This document shows positions 41,395-52,656 of a stretch of 64,000 nt of DNA, one piece after another. Location: NCBI GenBank assembly GCA_023362775.1, contig JALMGJ010000060.1:258501-322500 (forward strand), read 5' to 3'. The position numbers and the translations under genes were made by a program. The number at the start of each line of letters is the position of its first letter. The first letter of the stretch is position 1. Under the pieces are notes generated by a model. The model saw nothing but the letters and a program-made list of their open reading frames with translations. It had not been told where the DNA came from and ran no database searches. The stretch comes from Charina bottae (lineage: Eukaryota > Chordata > Lepidosauria > Squamata > Charinaidae).

Positions 41395-43004
41395 ATTTAA
41401 TTTAAAACAACATCCACAATCATATTTTAACCATTTTGGAAGGCTTTTGTCTGTAGAAATGTTTTAATGTATAGACATACAAAACAGTGATATAGACATT
41501 CACAACAACGATAGAGGTATTTTCAACATTATATATCAGTGCAAGGGAATGTGTGTGAGAGAGAATACACAAAGCTAACAGTGAGGCAGTATTTCCAAAG
41601 CACTCTCTTTTTAATCATCTTGATAACTTTTTGAGGACTGGACATAATATGAGCCAGATATGAACTTGTGATTAAAAATGTTGAAATTCAGGACTGAAAT
41701 AATAAACCAAGAGAAATGCTAATCCCTTCAATAGAGTCATATATTTCTTTGCTACCCACTCACCCACCCAACCTGGATCTGTATCATTAAAGTTTCCAAG
41801 GACTGTTCTTTAGATATCTTGTTGTGTTTCAAACACTGGAACACAGTTGGAGGGAGGCATGATGAAGGAGGCGGCTAGGGTATCTATATCCATCTTTATC
41901 TTCTGGTTTATCCCTTTTTCCAATTAGATTAATGCCACTAAAGCTTGTGGGTGGCTAGCAAATTTCCCAAACAGGAATTGTATGGGAAATAACTTTATGA
42001 ACAAAAAATGTATTAAACTATAGTGCGTTTATCTTCTCCCCTTTTATTTTATTTATGATATGATCAGGCTAGAGCTGTTCTAACATATAATGGATATAGA
42101 GTGTCAATCTGACCTCACCAGAGTTCCAAATTTTCATGTTAAAAAAGTTTTATATGCAAAGGAGTATTTAACGAAGTTAGGAGGTCCTATACATAGGAAA
42201 AGCATCTTAGCCCAATTCAGTGCCCATCCCTCAGCTGTATTTTAATAAATAGAAAGAGCACTTTCACAAACTATTTGTGTCCTTGTGGTGATGGTCATGT
42301 ATGTAACCCTATTCAGCATCTTTTTCTCCAATGTGTATATTATAGTGTTTTGCCATACACTTATTCACATATTATTTGTAAGGTTACCAGGCTTTACAAA
42401 TAATTCTATATCCATTTATTACTTTTGGACAATGTTTTTTTTTCCATTACTTATAATGTAGCCAAATTCTGTGAAGCATTTTATGAAATAATGACAGTAA
42501 TTGATGTCCAGTAAATGTTAATTGGGCTAAAGTATATGTACTTTGATCTTAGCTCTTAGATATTTGAAACTATGTCTTTTAAAGCAATGCATAATTATTT
42601 CAATATGATTAGACATTATTTTAGGGCCAAGGTTAGCAGATTTTATAGTTCTGTAAGTATTACATTTACTGTGACTGTAAATATATCACGGTTTATATTG
42701 CTTTTGCTTAATTTTAACTGTGTTTATTTTTTTATTTAATTTTGATTGTGGTTGGATCATACTTGGCACATTATAAATAATGTTTTTCTTTGTTGTTTGT
42801 CTGTTGGCTTATAGATTTTAGATTTATTTGTTTTTCTTAGATCTATAGATTTAGCCATGTTGCTATTTTATAGTATATGTTTGATAGTAGTATATAGATT
42901 TTGGATTCATACTCTTATTCACTTGTAGTTTTTAGTCTGCAGACTATAATCTTTTATGGTAGATATATGTTTCATTATTAACAAAAGTATAAGTATAAAT
43001 TTTG
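41395..43004. other. Unassigned AT-rich sequence
   Basis: No supported gene or repeat. 42700-43000 is very T-rich with TAGATTT-like words. Confidence 0.4.
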
Positions 43005-43010
43005 TGGTTT

Positions 43011-43446
43011 TGTTAGAAGTAAATTTTATCTTACCAAGTTCGTTCCTGAGCCGGGAGTAAAGAAACTGACCAATTGCATGAAGTTAGGAGTTTATTCACC
43101 CAAGAGCAAAAGCAATGACAGCAAGCTGTTAGGTGGGCGGCCGCGCAGGACCCCCTTCCTACAGCACATTATATAGATTCCATTCAACTCCTCCTTTAGA
43201 AGACCACCCCTTACTCAGTTACCCATACTCCACCTTATCCTCATTCCATATTAGGAATTTCCTTCCTTCACTCCATATTAGGAACTTTCTTCCATCCTTG
43301 CTAGGGCTCCTTGATCGTTATTAAACAATATATTTCCCCTGGAGAAGCTATCCTTGGAAAGTACACTTTATTCTATGGGCACAGCTATCTATCAAGGCCT
43401 GCTAGAAAGGAAGGGTGTCAACAAAACTCTTCAAGGAAATACAGCA
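43011..43446 (-). repeat. Solo LTR, family B
   Basis: 436 bp with TG...CA ends (TGTTAGAAGTAAAT ... GAAATACAGCA) and a 6-bp TSD TGGTTT (43005-43010 and 43447-43452). On the minus strand a TATA box (CTATATAATG, about 43168-43177) is followed about 70 bases later by an AATAAA signal (GTGAATAAACTCC), the order expected of U3-R-U5. Unrelated in sequence to family A. No internal coding region is present. The 63-residue ORF at 43133 is not a gene. Confidence 0.75.
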
Positions 43447-43452
43447 TGGTTT

Positions 43453-44208
43453 CAGAGCCATAATACAAGTGCATATGTTTCTAATATATGAATATGAAAT
43501 ATATTTGTATTTATATATACAGAAATGTAAGAATATGTTTACAATCCAACAGTTTATTTTGTATTATTTATTTCATACTATATGCTGGTGACATGCTGAT
43601 ATAAATGAAACATGGATTATTTTGGAAACATTTTCTTTATTGTATCAAAACTCTGCTGTGCTCCAATTTCAGCTTTCTCTTCAGCTCTCTCTGCTCAGAG
43701 GCCCCTGCGCACTTTGAAAATTCAGGGACAGAGAAATCCCTATACAGGATAAGAATGCCTACTGAAGTTCCAAAGTTGTCAAGGTCCTAGCACAGTGAAG
43801 AGGTTTCAGGTATTTGTGGCAGTGTGGAGATAACACTATTTAATAGGTCACTCAATTTTAGTCCATTGAACACTGGCAGCTGGAAGATACTCTTATCAGA
43901 TAACATCAACAGCTTTTGATGGTTGTTGAGTGCTAGCTTTTGAACACTAAGGTCCTTCAAAGGGAGATAAAGAAAGCAAAAAACAAATAATATAACACAA
44001 TGCTGGCAAGGAAAAATCACCTTGGGGGATTCCAAACACAAGCTGCTGTCTTTGAAGAACTTGATGTTGTTTACTGCACTACCTGTCATAATCCCTTCTT
44101 GGGCAGAATTTGCATATCTGGTTTTTTTAAAAAAAAAATCTACAAAGCACTCTCCTCACAAGGCTATGGATCCTTTAAGGTTTGCCTCTGAAATTCCCTC
44201 CAGTCGGG
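43453..44208. other. Unassigned sequence
   Basis: The ORFs at 43787-44089 and 43605-43790 have no recognisable domain. Confidence 0.4.
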
Positions 44209-44212
44209 GAAT

Positions 44213-44214
44213 AT

Positions 44215-44267
<53 letters not shown>

Positions 44268-44275
44268 GAGAGAGA

Positions 44276-44309
<34 letters not shown>

Positions 44310-44310
44310 T
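44213..44310 (+). repeat. GATA microsatellite followed by GA repeat
   Basis: About 14 units of GATA, then a GA run interrupted by GATA-like units. GATA arrays are frequent in squamate genomes. Confidence 0.97.
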
Positions 44311-45132
44311 TCTTGATTTATCTAGTATGCCAGAAAGGGAGGCCTCAACATGAGTACTGGAACAAACACAAATTTCCTATTACCACTAGTCAATTTTAAG
44401 TTAGCCATTATACAAAGGTTACTCTTGAGAGGGTATACTGAGAAAAATGTCTCATTGGAACAAATCCCTCCATAGTGTCATCCTCCGGAAAAACTCACTT
44501 CCATGTAACACAGCAGGCAGGCATTTACACACAACCCTTTTTGTTCTTTTGATAAACATTAATTCCTCACAACAGAGGAATATTGTTTTTACATTGTGAA
44601 ATAATGTAAAACAAGAGTTTGTGTTTTCTTAATAAAATACTATGCTTGCCTGCTGATAAAACTGCTGAAAAATGAAATGGTTAATGAGTCAGTTAAAATG
44701 TCAACATCATCAGCATATGGTGTTTTCCTTGAGTTCCACATAACAAATATGTCATATTTTTGCCTAATAATTTACCTATATTTTCTGTGGAAATAAGATG
44801 GGAATGCTTTCATTAAGGTTGTTTCAATACTGAAGAAGTTTTAGTTATATATAATTCTGATACCTAAACTCTCTCTAACCATCAGTTTTTGGTTGAATAC
44901 ATAACTAAACATCAAAATGACATCTAGACTTCTCAATAATTTTGATTCAAATCTACGGAGTGATCCTTTTGTCATATGAATGTCAAAACTTTTTAAAATA
45001 CTGTTGATGAACAACCTGAAAATCCCAGCCTTGGTTTGAAGAGCACATTTGGCATATACAACTTGCTTGTCTTTTTTTTTTCCACTTGCTATTTTTTTCA
45101 CTTGCTGTTTTATTCTTATTATGTAAGTCGGT
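44311..45132. other. Unassigned sequence
   Basis: Nothing recognisable. Confidence 0.4.
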
Positions 45133-45144
45133 CACAGGTTGATA

Positions 45145-45482
45145 GGGGGCGTGGTGGCTCAGCGGGTAAGACACCAGGCTTGTCGATCAGAAAATCGCAA
45201 GTTCGGAGGTTTGAATCCCTAGCCCTGCATGTGGAGTGAGCTCCCGCACGAGCCCCAGCTCTTGCCAACCTAGCAATTCGAAAGCATGCAAATGCAAGTA
45301 GATAAATAGGTACCACTTCGGTGGGATGGTAACAGTGTTCCACGCACGTCATGCCGGCCACATGACCACGGAAGCATCTTCGGACAACGCTGGCTCTTCG
45401 GCTAACAAACGGAGATGAGCACCGGCCCCTAGAGTCGGACACGACTGCACAAATGTGCAGGGGGAACCTTTACCTTTACCTA
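45145..45482 (+). mobile_element. tRNA-derived SINE, GC-rich family, copy 2 (full length)
   Basis: A perfect 12-bp TSD CACAGGTTGATA (45133-45144, 45483-45494). It starts GGGGGCGTGGTGGCTCAGCG with A box TGGCTCAGCGGG; the B box is GGTTTGAATC here (GGTTCGAATC in copy 1). The body and tail match copy 1, including the BovB-like AGAGTCGGACACGACTG and the final CCTTTACCTTTACC. At 338 bp it defines the family ends. A pol III promoter head plus a LINE-matching tail makes it a typical composite SINE. Confidence 0.93.
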
Positions 45483-45494
45483 CACAGGTTGATA

Positions 45495-46222
45495 AACAAA
45501 ACAAAATGTCAATGAGTTCCATCATGGATTGGTATTTATTCAGTCTTATGGAGTAATCCTATGAATGTTTATATGGAAGTAAATCACACTCTGTTTATTT
45601 TGTGCATTTTTGGACTGTAAACTTAAGTCCCAATATTTTTCAGATAGAAAGATGGTACTTGATGGTATTAGAAATAAGAAAACCTTTATAGTTAATCCAT
45701 GCAAAACCTGCCTTTCTGAATAGTTATACTTTCTTATTTAGCATAATAAGTATTTTGACAGGTATACTGTATATACACCTGTATAAGGCACATATAGTCA
45801 GAGGTTTATTAGTATAAAATATAATTTTTATTTATTTTTGCTTAGAAAATCCTGGCACTAGTACATATTCTTCCACAGGGGCACTATCTAAAAGTTGTCT
45901 GTATTCTTTAGAGCTTCAAAAGTTGCCAATGAACGGAAATTTTAAGGACAGAACGGGACAGTTATGAAATTTATGCTGCTGGCCCATATAAACTGCATTT
46001 AATTAATATGATTTTAATTAAATTTATATTTAAGTGAAGTGCAATTAAATGTAGATTGATCCTGGCCCCACCCATGTCTTTGTTCTGACCTTGGTACCTT
46101 TTGGAGCATGACCCTTGCATATCAACCAAACACAACGAGTGGATCTGACACTGAAAAAGGCTGCACGCTCTAAAATCCTTCATCAGACAGATTTGATATT
46201 TTTTAATCTCTCTTTCACTCAG
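45495..46222. other. Unassigned sequence
   Basis: Nothing recognisable. Confidence 0.4.
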
Positions 46223-46300
46223 GCATATGCTGTTATTGCTATGGAGGTCATAGCAATGATCTCCAAGCAACGAGTAGCCAAAGGTTACATGAATGAATGA
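46223..46300 (+). other. Weak candidate terminal coding exon
   Basis: A pyrimidine tract and acceptor (TTTTTTAATCTCTCTTTCACTCAG, given in full only by position 46199-46222) precede 25 open codons reading AYAVIAMEVIAMISKQRVAK and GYMNE, then TGA. The composition is protein-like and it is not a repeat seen here. No upstream exon or poly-A signal was found, and such short matches arise by chance. Confidence 0.15.
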
Positions 46301-47656
46301 CTTAGCAGCTCTGCAGTAGACTGTGCAGTTTAATTTTCTTTCTTCAGCATATTAGACATAAAACTCATCAATGGAACAGTGGGCACTGATGACCTTTGCT
46401 TGCTTCCTTGTTCTGGCTCCACTAACGTCTTTTATGTTGCAGTGACCAATCAGAGAAAGCCCTGGTAATAATTGCTAAACTGATAACTGAAGCATATACC
46501 CTGTCGAGCGGAGCAAAGGGCATGCTGGTGGGGTAGAGGAGGAGATCTAGATTTGTTTGGCTGTCTGCTTTGGTGCCCATTGTGATGGAGAGGGTGAATC
46601 AATCAAACAGGAAGCAGGTGACCATTTACCCTGGTTTAGATACTTGACCACCAAAGGGGAAGGTGGGGTCTGTTTGGTTTCATCACTTCAGCCACAAAAA
46701 ATGTCTTTACTAGAAAGTTACTCAGAACATCAGACTCAAGGCTTAATGCAATCTGCTTACTTCTCAAGAAATCAGAGTGCACTAGTGCCAGATTTCAAAG
46801 GCAAGGAGAAAGCAATGTGGACTATAAATACGGTATAATGAGGCAGAAAAACCAAATCGGTACAGTGGAACCTTGCGTGATATTAGGTGTGGTGGTGTGT
46901 GAAAACTTTTCTCAGCACAGTGAGATAAATTTCTTCTCTCTCCAATGTGATTCTCCTTGTTTAGGACACTGAACAATATATGATTCTTGTAAAAGTAGGA
47001 TTTTCTCAATATTGACATTACATCCCGGCAGAAGTGTATATCCGTTGTGGAATAGTTTCCATTCCAAGGTTCTTTTTTAAACTTGCCAAACTATAGAACA
47101 TCCATCTGTGTGTGAGATATTGCAAAGACACTCATAGAGTTTTCTTAAAGTAATTGTCAAGCCTTTTATGGAGGAACAATAAACCACAAAGGCAACTAGA
47201 TTTTGGTATTCTAAGTTTGTAGTAAAACACAGTGCAATTTCAGGAACTGTTAAATGCTCATAGTCTTGCACAGATATTTCTGTTTGTTTGTTTAAGTTTA
47301 TTCATTCATTTATTTGGTGTTAGTTTATAATAATGATTCAAGAATCTGTTACTTGGGGAACCAAAAATGATGTCAAGAAATTTTAATATTACAGTTTAAA
47401 AAGAGGGTCAAAACATGGCTTTTCTACAAGGTACTTTAGAGTTTTAGAATGGAGGTGGGATTGTTTTGCTGTTCAGACAATGAATAAAAGAAAGTTTGAA
47501 TCCTAGATAAAGAATATTAGAAGAAATATTAAACTCCAAGCAGAATGATTTGAAAATGGACACAAAGAAAGAGGATGTGGAAGCTGCTTGGGAACAATAT
47601 AAAAATAATTATATGACAGAGTACCACAGAAGTGTACAGAATTACAGCAATGGGAA
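46301..47656. other. Unassigned sequence
   Basis: Nothing recognisable beyond short TTTG and ATTC runs near 47281. Confidence 0.4.
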
Positions 47657-48368
47657 GTATGGAAAAAGATGCTTTGTGACTTCCAGTAGGAATATGGCAG
47701 ACTGAACAGCTGTGCCCACGAGCTCTGCAGGCAGAACTGGCATTGTGGCAATTTTTTCAGGCTCAGACTGGTTTCTCCTGAAGTCCAGGACCATTTTTCT
47801 GGATCAAGGAAAATGCTCAGAATCGACCCATTCATCCTCCGGACAGTGAATTGCAGCCAGGAGACCATAAACAGTGTTTGCGATCAACGGGTAAGACTTC
47901 GCTGGGAGGCTGGGACGTCACCATTTCCAAGCAGTGCTGCAGCCTTTAAGGGACATTAAGTCAAGCTACCCCATTTCTAAAGCACCCAATTTACTATTTT
48001 TTAAAAGTATTTGTACCCTAAGAGAGGCTTTCTACATTAAGGATAAATGATTTCTCTTGGTGCCTATCATTATTTTGGTTATTAATTTTTTTTTGAAAAA
48101 AATCTTTTTAAGCTTTGTATTTTGCTTTCTATCCAATACTAATGAGGGTTGAGAATATATTATCGTCTCCCTATTATTATTTTTATGCTAATTCTGAAGA
48201 TTTTAGCATTTTTCCTACACATTGAATCTGCCGTTCTGAACTTTTACTTTCCTGCCACTACTTTCACTGGGGACTGTCTGTTATCTTAACTCATTTCGGG
48301 AAATTTCCATTACCTTTTACTTTTGCCAGTTAAGTATCCAGGGAGCGCCATAATTTACTGCGTGAGAC

Positions 48369-48806
48369 ATGGATGATCTTAACCAGGCTTTCTCTGACTT
48401 CCATCGAGATATTAAAGAAAAGAATAAGCTGATTTTTTCTGATTCCTACCAAGTTGTTATGCAAGACATTCAGAGCATAGTGGAAAATATGTGGTCTAAA
48501 ATGTGCCATCTGGCTGAGGATACTGTGGACGAAATTGAAGAATTTAACAGGGATGGAAATGTCTCTTCTAAGAGCGAGATGGGGGATTCTGTTGATATGC
48601 CAGATGAAATTGACAATGCTGAATTGAAGAAGTTTAACGGAGATATTGATTTGCAAGACATGAGTGAATCTGATTTTCTGATGGAATGTTATGGAAAAGA
48701 AGGGGTTATTATGTATGCAAGGTTTTTTGAAGAGAAGCCTGTGTTTGTGATGGGAGCAGTTGGGTTGTTTGATTTCTTTAAGAAAATAGCTCTGAGTTTA
48801 TTATAG
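48369..48806 (+). CDS. Short acidic ORF of the L1-type element
   Basis: A 145-residue frame from MDDLNQAFSDFHRDIKEKNK to FFKKIALSLL. It is acidic, with a run of Asp/Glu around residues 45-95 (DTVDEIEEFNRDG, SVDMPDEIDNAEL) and weak helical periodicity at the N-terminus. No RT, RRM or zinc motif. It begins about 0.7 kb into the element, where L1 ORF1 would be. I cannot show that it is ORF1. An intact frame in an element old enough to have a mismatched TSD is mildly notable. Confidence 0.45.
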   Translation: MDDLNQAFSDFHRDIKEKNKLIFSDSYQVVMQDIQSIVENMWSKMCHLAEDTVDEIEEFNRDGNVSSKSEMGDSVDMPDEIDNAELKKFNGDIDLQDMSESDFLMECYGKEGVIMYARFFEEKPVFVMGAVGLFDFFKKIALSLL

Positions 48807-49208
48807 GGTTATGTAAATGCCTTGATCTATTTTGAAGTGGGTTAAGGGACTAAAATATTTATCTGGATTTTTTTTTGGCTTTGCATGATTTTACTTATCG
48901 TTAATGATTGGGACTAAGATTATTAGGGTTTTTTAAAAAAATAATATTAATTCATGTTTCTTGTATTAATTATAATGGTAGACAATTTACATGCTTTTTT
49001 ATTTTTGATTTTTATTACACTAGACAGGAATGTATAGAATAGTAGTAGGAAGGGAATAATTAAGTAATTGTTATTTTGGGGGGGGAAAGTTGGATAGGTG
49101 ATTTATGCTTTTCTTTTCTTTTAATATAAGAGGAGGGAGCAAAGGTATTTAGTGATTTTTACAATGTGCTAAGGGGTCCAATAATATAATTTTTATAATG
49201 TGCTAAGG

Positions 49209-52200
49209 GGTAATCTCCAGCAAACGAGATTGTTACCTTGTTGTGCTGGAGCTTGAGCACCTCAATGACAACATGAGCTAAACCATGAAGGGACACACAA
49301 GACGGGAAGGTTGTGGCAGAGAGGTCAGACTAAATACGATCCCTGAGGAAGGTAATGGCAACCCACCCCAGTATTCTTGCCGTGAAAACTAAATGGATCA
49401 GTACAACCAGAGATATGTCGGTATACCATTGAAAGATGGGACTCCCAGGTCGGAAGATGGTCAAAATGCTACTGGGGAGGAACAGAGGATACGTTCAACT
49501 AGCCCCAGATGTGATGACGCAGATAGCTCAAAGCCGAAAGGACGGCTAGCGGCCGACGGTGCTGGTGGTGAACGACGACTCCGATGTTCTAAAGATCAAC
49601 ACACCATAGGAACCTGGAATGTAAGATCTATGAGCCAGGGCAAATTGGATGTGGTTATTGGTGAGAGGTCAAGATTAAATATAGACATTTTAGGTGTCAG
49701 TGAACTGAAATGGACTGGAATGGGCCACTTCACATCAGATGACCACCAGATCTACTACTGTGGACAAGAGGACCACAGAAGAAATGGAGTAGCCTTCATA
49801 ATTAATAATAAAGTGGCTAAAGCAGTGCTTGGATACAATCCAAAAAATGATAGAATGATCTCAATTCGAATTCAAGGTAAGCCATTTAACATCACAGTGA
49901 TCCAAATATACGCCCCAACCACAGATGCTGAAGAAGCAGATCAGTTCTATGAGGATCTGCAGCACCTACTGGATAATACACCAAAAAGAGATGCCATTTT
50001 CATTACAGGAGACTGGAATGCTAAGGTGGGTAGTCAGACGACACCTGGAATTACAGGCAAGCATGGTCTGGGAGAACAAAATGAAGCGGGACATAGGCTG
50101 ATAGAATTTTGCCAAGACAACTCATTGTGCATAACAAACACTCTCTTCCAACAACCTAAAAGACGACTTTATACATGGACTTCACCAGATGGTCGACACC
50201 GAAATCAGATTGACTACATCCTTTGCAGCCAAAGGTGGCGGACAGCTATACAGTCGGTAAAAACAAGACCTGGAGCTGACTGTAATTCAGATCACGAACT
50301 TCTTATTGCACAATTTAGAATCAGACTAAAGAGAATAGGGAAGACCCACAAATCATTTAGATATGAGCTCACTAATATTCCTAAGGAATATGCACTGGAG
50401 GTGAAGAATAGATTTAAGGGACTAGATTTAGTAGATAGGGTCCCAGAAGAACTATGGACAGAAGTTCGCAACATTGTTCAGGAGGCGGCAACAAAAAACG
50501 TCCCAAAGAAAAAGAAAACCAAGAAGGCAAGATGGCTGTCTGCTGAGACACTGGAAGTAGCCCAAGAAAGAAGGAAAGCAAAAGGCAACAGTGATAGGGG
50601 GAGATATGCCCAATTCAATGCAAAATTCCAGAGGTTAGCCAGAAGAGATAAGGAATTATTTTTAAACAAGCAATGTGCGGAAGTGGAAGAAGATAATAGA
50701 ATAGGAAGGACAAGAGACCTCTTCCAGAAAATTAGAAACATCGGAGGTAAATTCCAGGCAAAAATGGGTATAATCAAAAACAAAGATGGCAAGGACCTAA
50801 CAGAAGAAGATGAGATCAAGAAAAGGTGGCAAGAATATACGGAAGATCTGTACAGGAAGGATAATAATATCAGGGATAGCTTTGATGGTGTGGTCAGTGA
50901 GTTAGTGCCAGACATCTTGAAGAGTGAGGTTGAATGGGCCTTAAGAAGCATTGCTAATAACAAGGCAGCAGGAGACGACGGTATCCCAGCTGAACTGTTT
51001 AAAATCTTGCAAGATGATGCTGTCAAAGTGATGCATGCCTTATGCCAGCAAATTTGGAAAACACAAGAATGGCCATCAGATTGGAAAAAATCAACTTATA
51101 TCCCCATACCAAAAAAGGGAAGCACTAAAGAATGTTCAAACTATCGAACAGTGGCACTTATTTCACATGCTAGTAAGGTAATGCTCAAGATCAAGATCAA
51201 GATCCTGCAAGGTAGACTCCAGCAATTCATGGAGCAAGAATTGCCAGATGTACAAGCTGGGTTTAGAAAAGGCAGAGACCAAATTGCCAATCTCCGCTGG
51301 ATAATGGAGAAAGCCAGGGAGTTTCAGAAAAACATCTATTTCAGATTTATTGGCTATTCTAAAGCCTTTGACTGTGTGGATCATAACAAATTGTGGCAAG
51401 TTCTTGGTGGTATGGGGATACCAAGTCCTCTTGTCTGCCCCCTGAGGAATCTGTATAATGACCAAGTAGCAACGGTAAGAACAGACCATGGAACAACGGA
51501 CTGGTTTAAGATTGGGAAAGGAGTACAGCAGGGCTGTATACTCTCACCCTACCTATTCAACCTGTACGCAGAACACATCATGCGACGTGCTGGGCTTGAT
51601 GAATCCAAGGCTGGAGTTAAATCGCTGGAAGAAACATTAACTATCTTAGATATGCAGATGATACCACTTTGATGGCTGAAAGCAAGGAGGAGCTGGAGAG
51701 CCTTATGATGAAGGTGAAAGAGGAAAGTGCAAGAACTGGGTTGCAGTTAAACCTCAAAAAAACCAAGATTATGGCAACCAGCTTGATTGATAACTGGCAA
51801 ACAGAGGGAGAAAAAGTGGAGGTAGTGACAGACTTTGTAGTTCTAGGCGCAGAGATTACTGCAGACGCTGACTGCAGCCAGGAAATCAGAAGATGTCTGC
51901 TTCTTGGGAGGAGAGCAATGGCAAATCTTGATAAAATAGTTAAGAGCAGAGACATCACACTGACAACAAAGGTTCGCATAGTCAAAGTAGTGGTATTCCC
52001 CGTAGTAACCTATGGCTGTGAGAGCTGGATCATAAGGAGGGCTGAGCGAAGGAAGATAGATGCTTTTGAACTGTGGTGTTGGAGGAAAATTCTGAGAGTG
52101 CCTTGGACTGCAAGAAGATCAAACCAGTCCATACTCCAGGAAATAAAGCCAGACTGCTCACTTGAGGGAATGATATTAAAGGCAAAACTGAAGTACTTTG

Positions 52201-52436
52201 GCCACATAATGAGAAGACAGGATACCCTGGAGAAGATGCTGATGCTAGGGAAAGTGGTGGGCAAAAGGAAGAGGGGCCGACTAAGGGCAAGGTGGATGGA
52301 TGATATTCTGAAGGTGACGGACTCAACCCTGGGGGAGCTGGGGATGGCAACGGCTGACAAGAAGCTCTGGCGTGGGATGGTCCATGAGGTCATGAGGAGT
52401 CGGAAGTGACTGAATGAATAAACAACAACAACAAGT
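49209..52436 (+). mobile_element. BovB LINE, copy 4, nearly full length
   Basis: It includes a 5' untranslated region (about 49209-49392, with TGGCAACCCACCCCAGTATTC, a stretch well known from BovB), the whole coding region and an AACAACAAC tail at 52424-52436. It interrupts the L1-type element between about 49208 and 52437. A 23-bp direct repeat just upstream (AATGTGCTAAGGGG at 49167 and 49197) belongs to the host or the 5' junction. No clear TSD was found, as is common for BovB. Confidence 0.88.
49393..52409 (+). pseudogene. BovB endonuclease-RT, full N-terminus, inactivated
   Basis: The start MDQYNQRYVGIPLKDGTPRS is followed by the endonuclease: TIGTWNVRSMSQGKLD, GVSELKWTGMG, ITGDWNAKVGS, NSDHELLIAQ. 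RT: motif A reads FIGYSKAFD where active copies have FIDYAKAFD, so the catalytic Asp is Gly. Motif B is VQQGC. A one-base deletion near 51621 shifts the frame before YADD, giving a stop at 51670-51672; the rest continues in another frame at 51669-52409 (MMAESKEELESL to HEVMRSRK). There is also an in-frame insertion of IKIK near 51190 and loss of three residues (GTR of GRGTRDQ). Inactive by at least two independent lesions. It shows that the Met at window position 1 is not the family start. Confidence 0.93.
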
Positions 52437-52494
52437 GGTTGACTTATAGAAATCATGTGATTTTGGTTTAATATAGAGTAAGGGATTGATTATG

Positions 52495-52656
52495 GAAAAT
52501 TGCTGTATATTTTTTTTGTTTAAAGTCGGAAGTCACTTTTTTTGTAATCGCTTTAAAAAAATTATCTTATGTTTTCACACTTTTTAGTTCTTTTTTCTTT
52601 TTTTGTAGTTTTTTGTTTTCTCTATCTTTTATCTTTTTCTGAAATTTAATAAAATT
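52495..52656 (+). repeat. 161-bp direct repeat flanking the L1, left copy
   Basis: Starts GAAAATTGCTGTATA and ends TTTAATAAAATT; includes AAAGTCGGAAGTCACTTTTT. It matches 56074-56234 except for T-run and A-run length changes and a few substitutions. It is the 3' end of the host L1-type element. Confidence 0.92.

Noticed and set aside
45145..45230. tRNA-like sequence as a possible tRNA gene (also near 12750, 18133, 35545)
   Set aside because: A and B boxes are present, but the body continues into SINE sequence with TSDs. No clean cloverleaf end or terminator.
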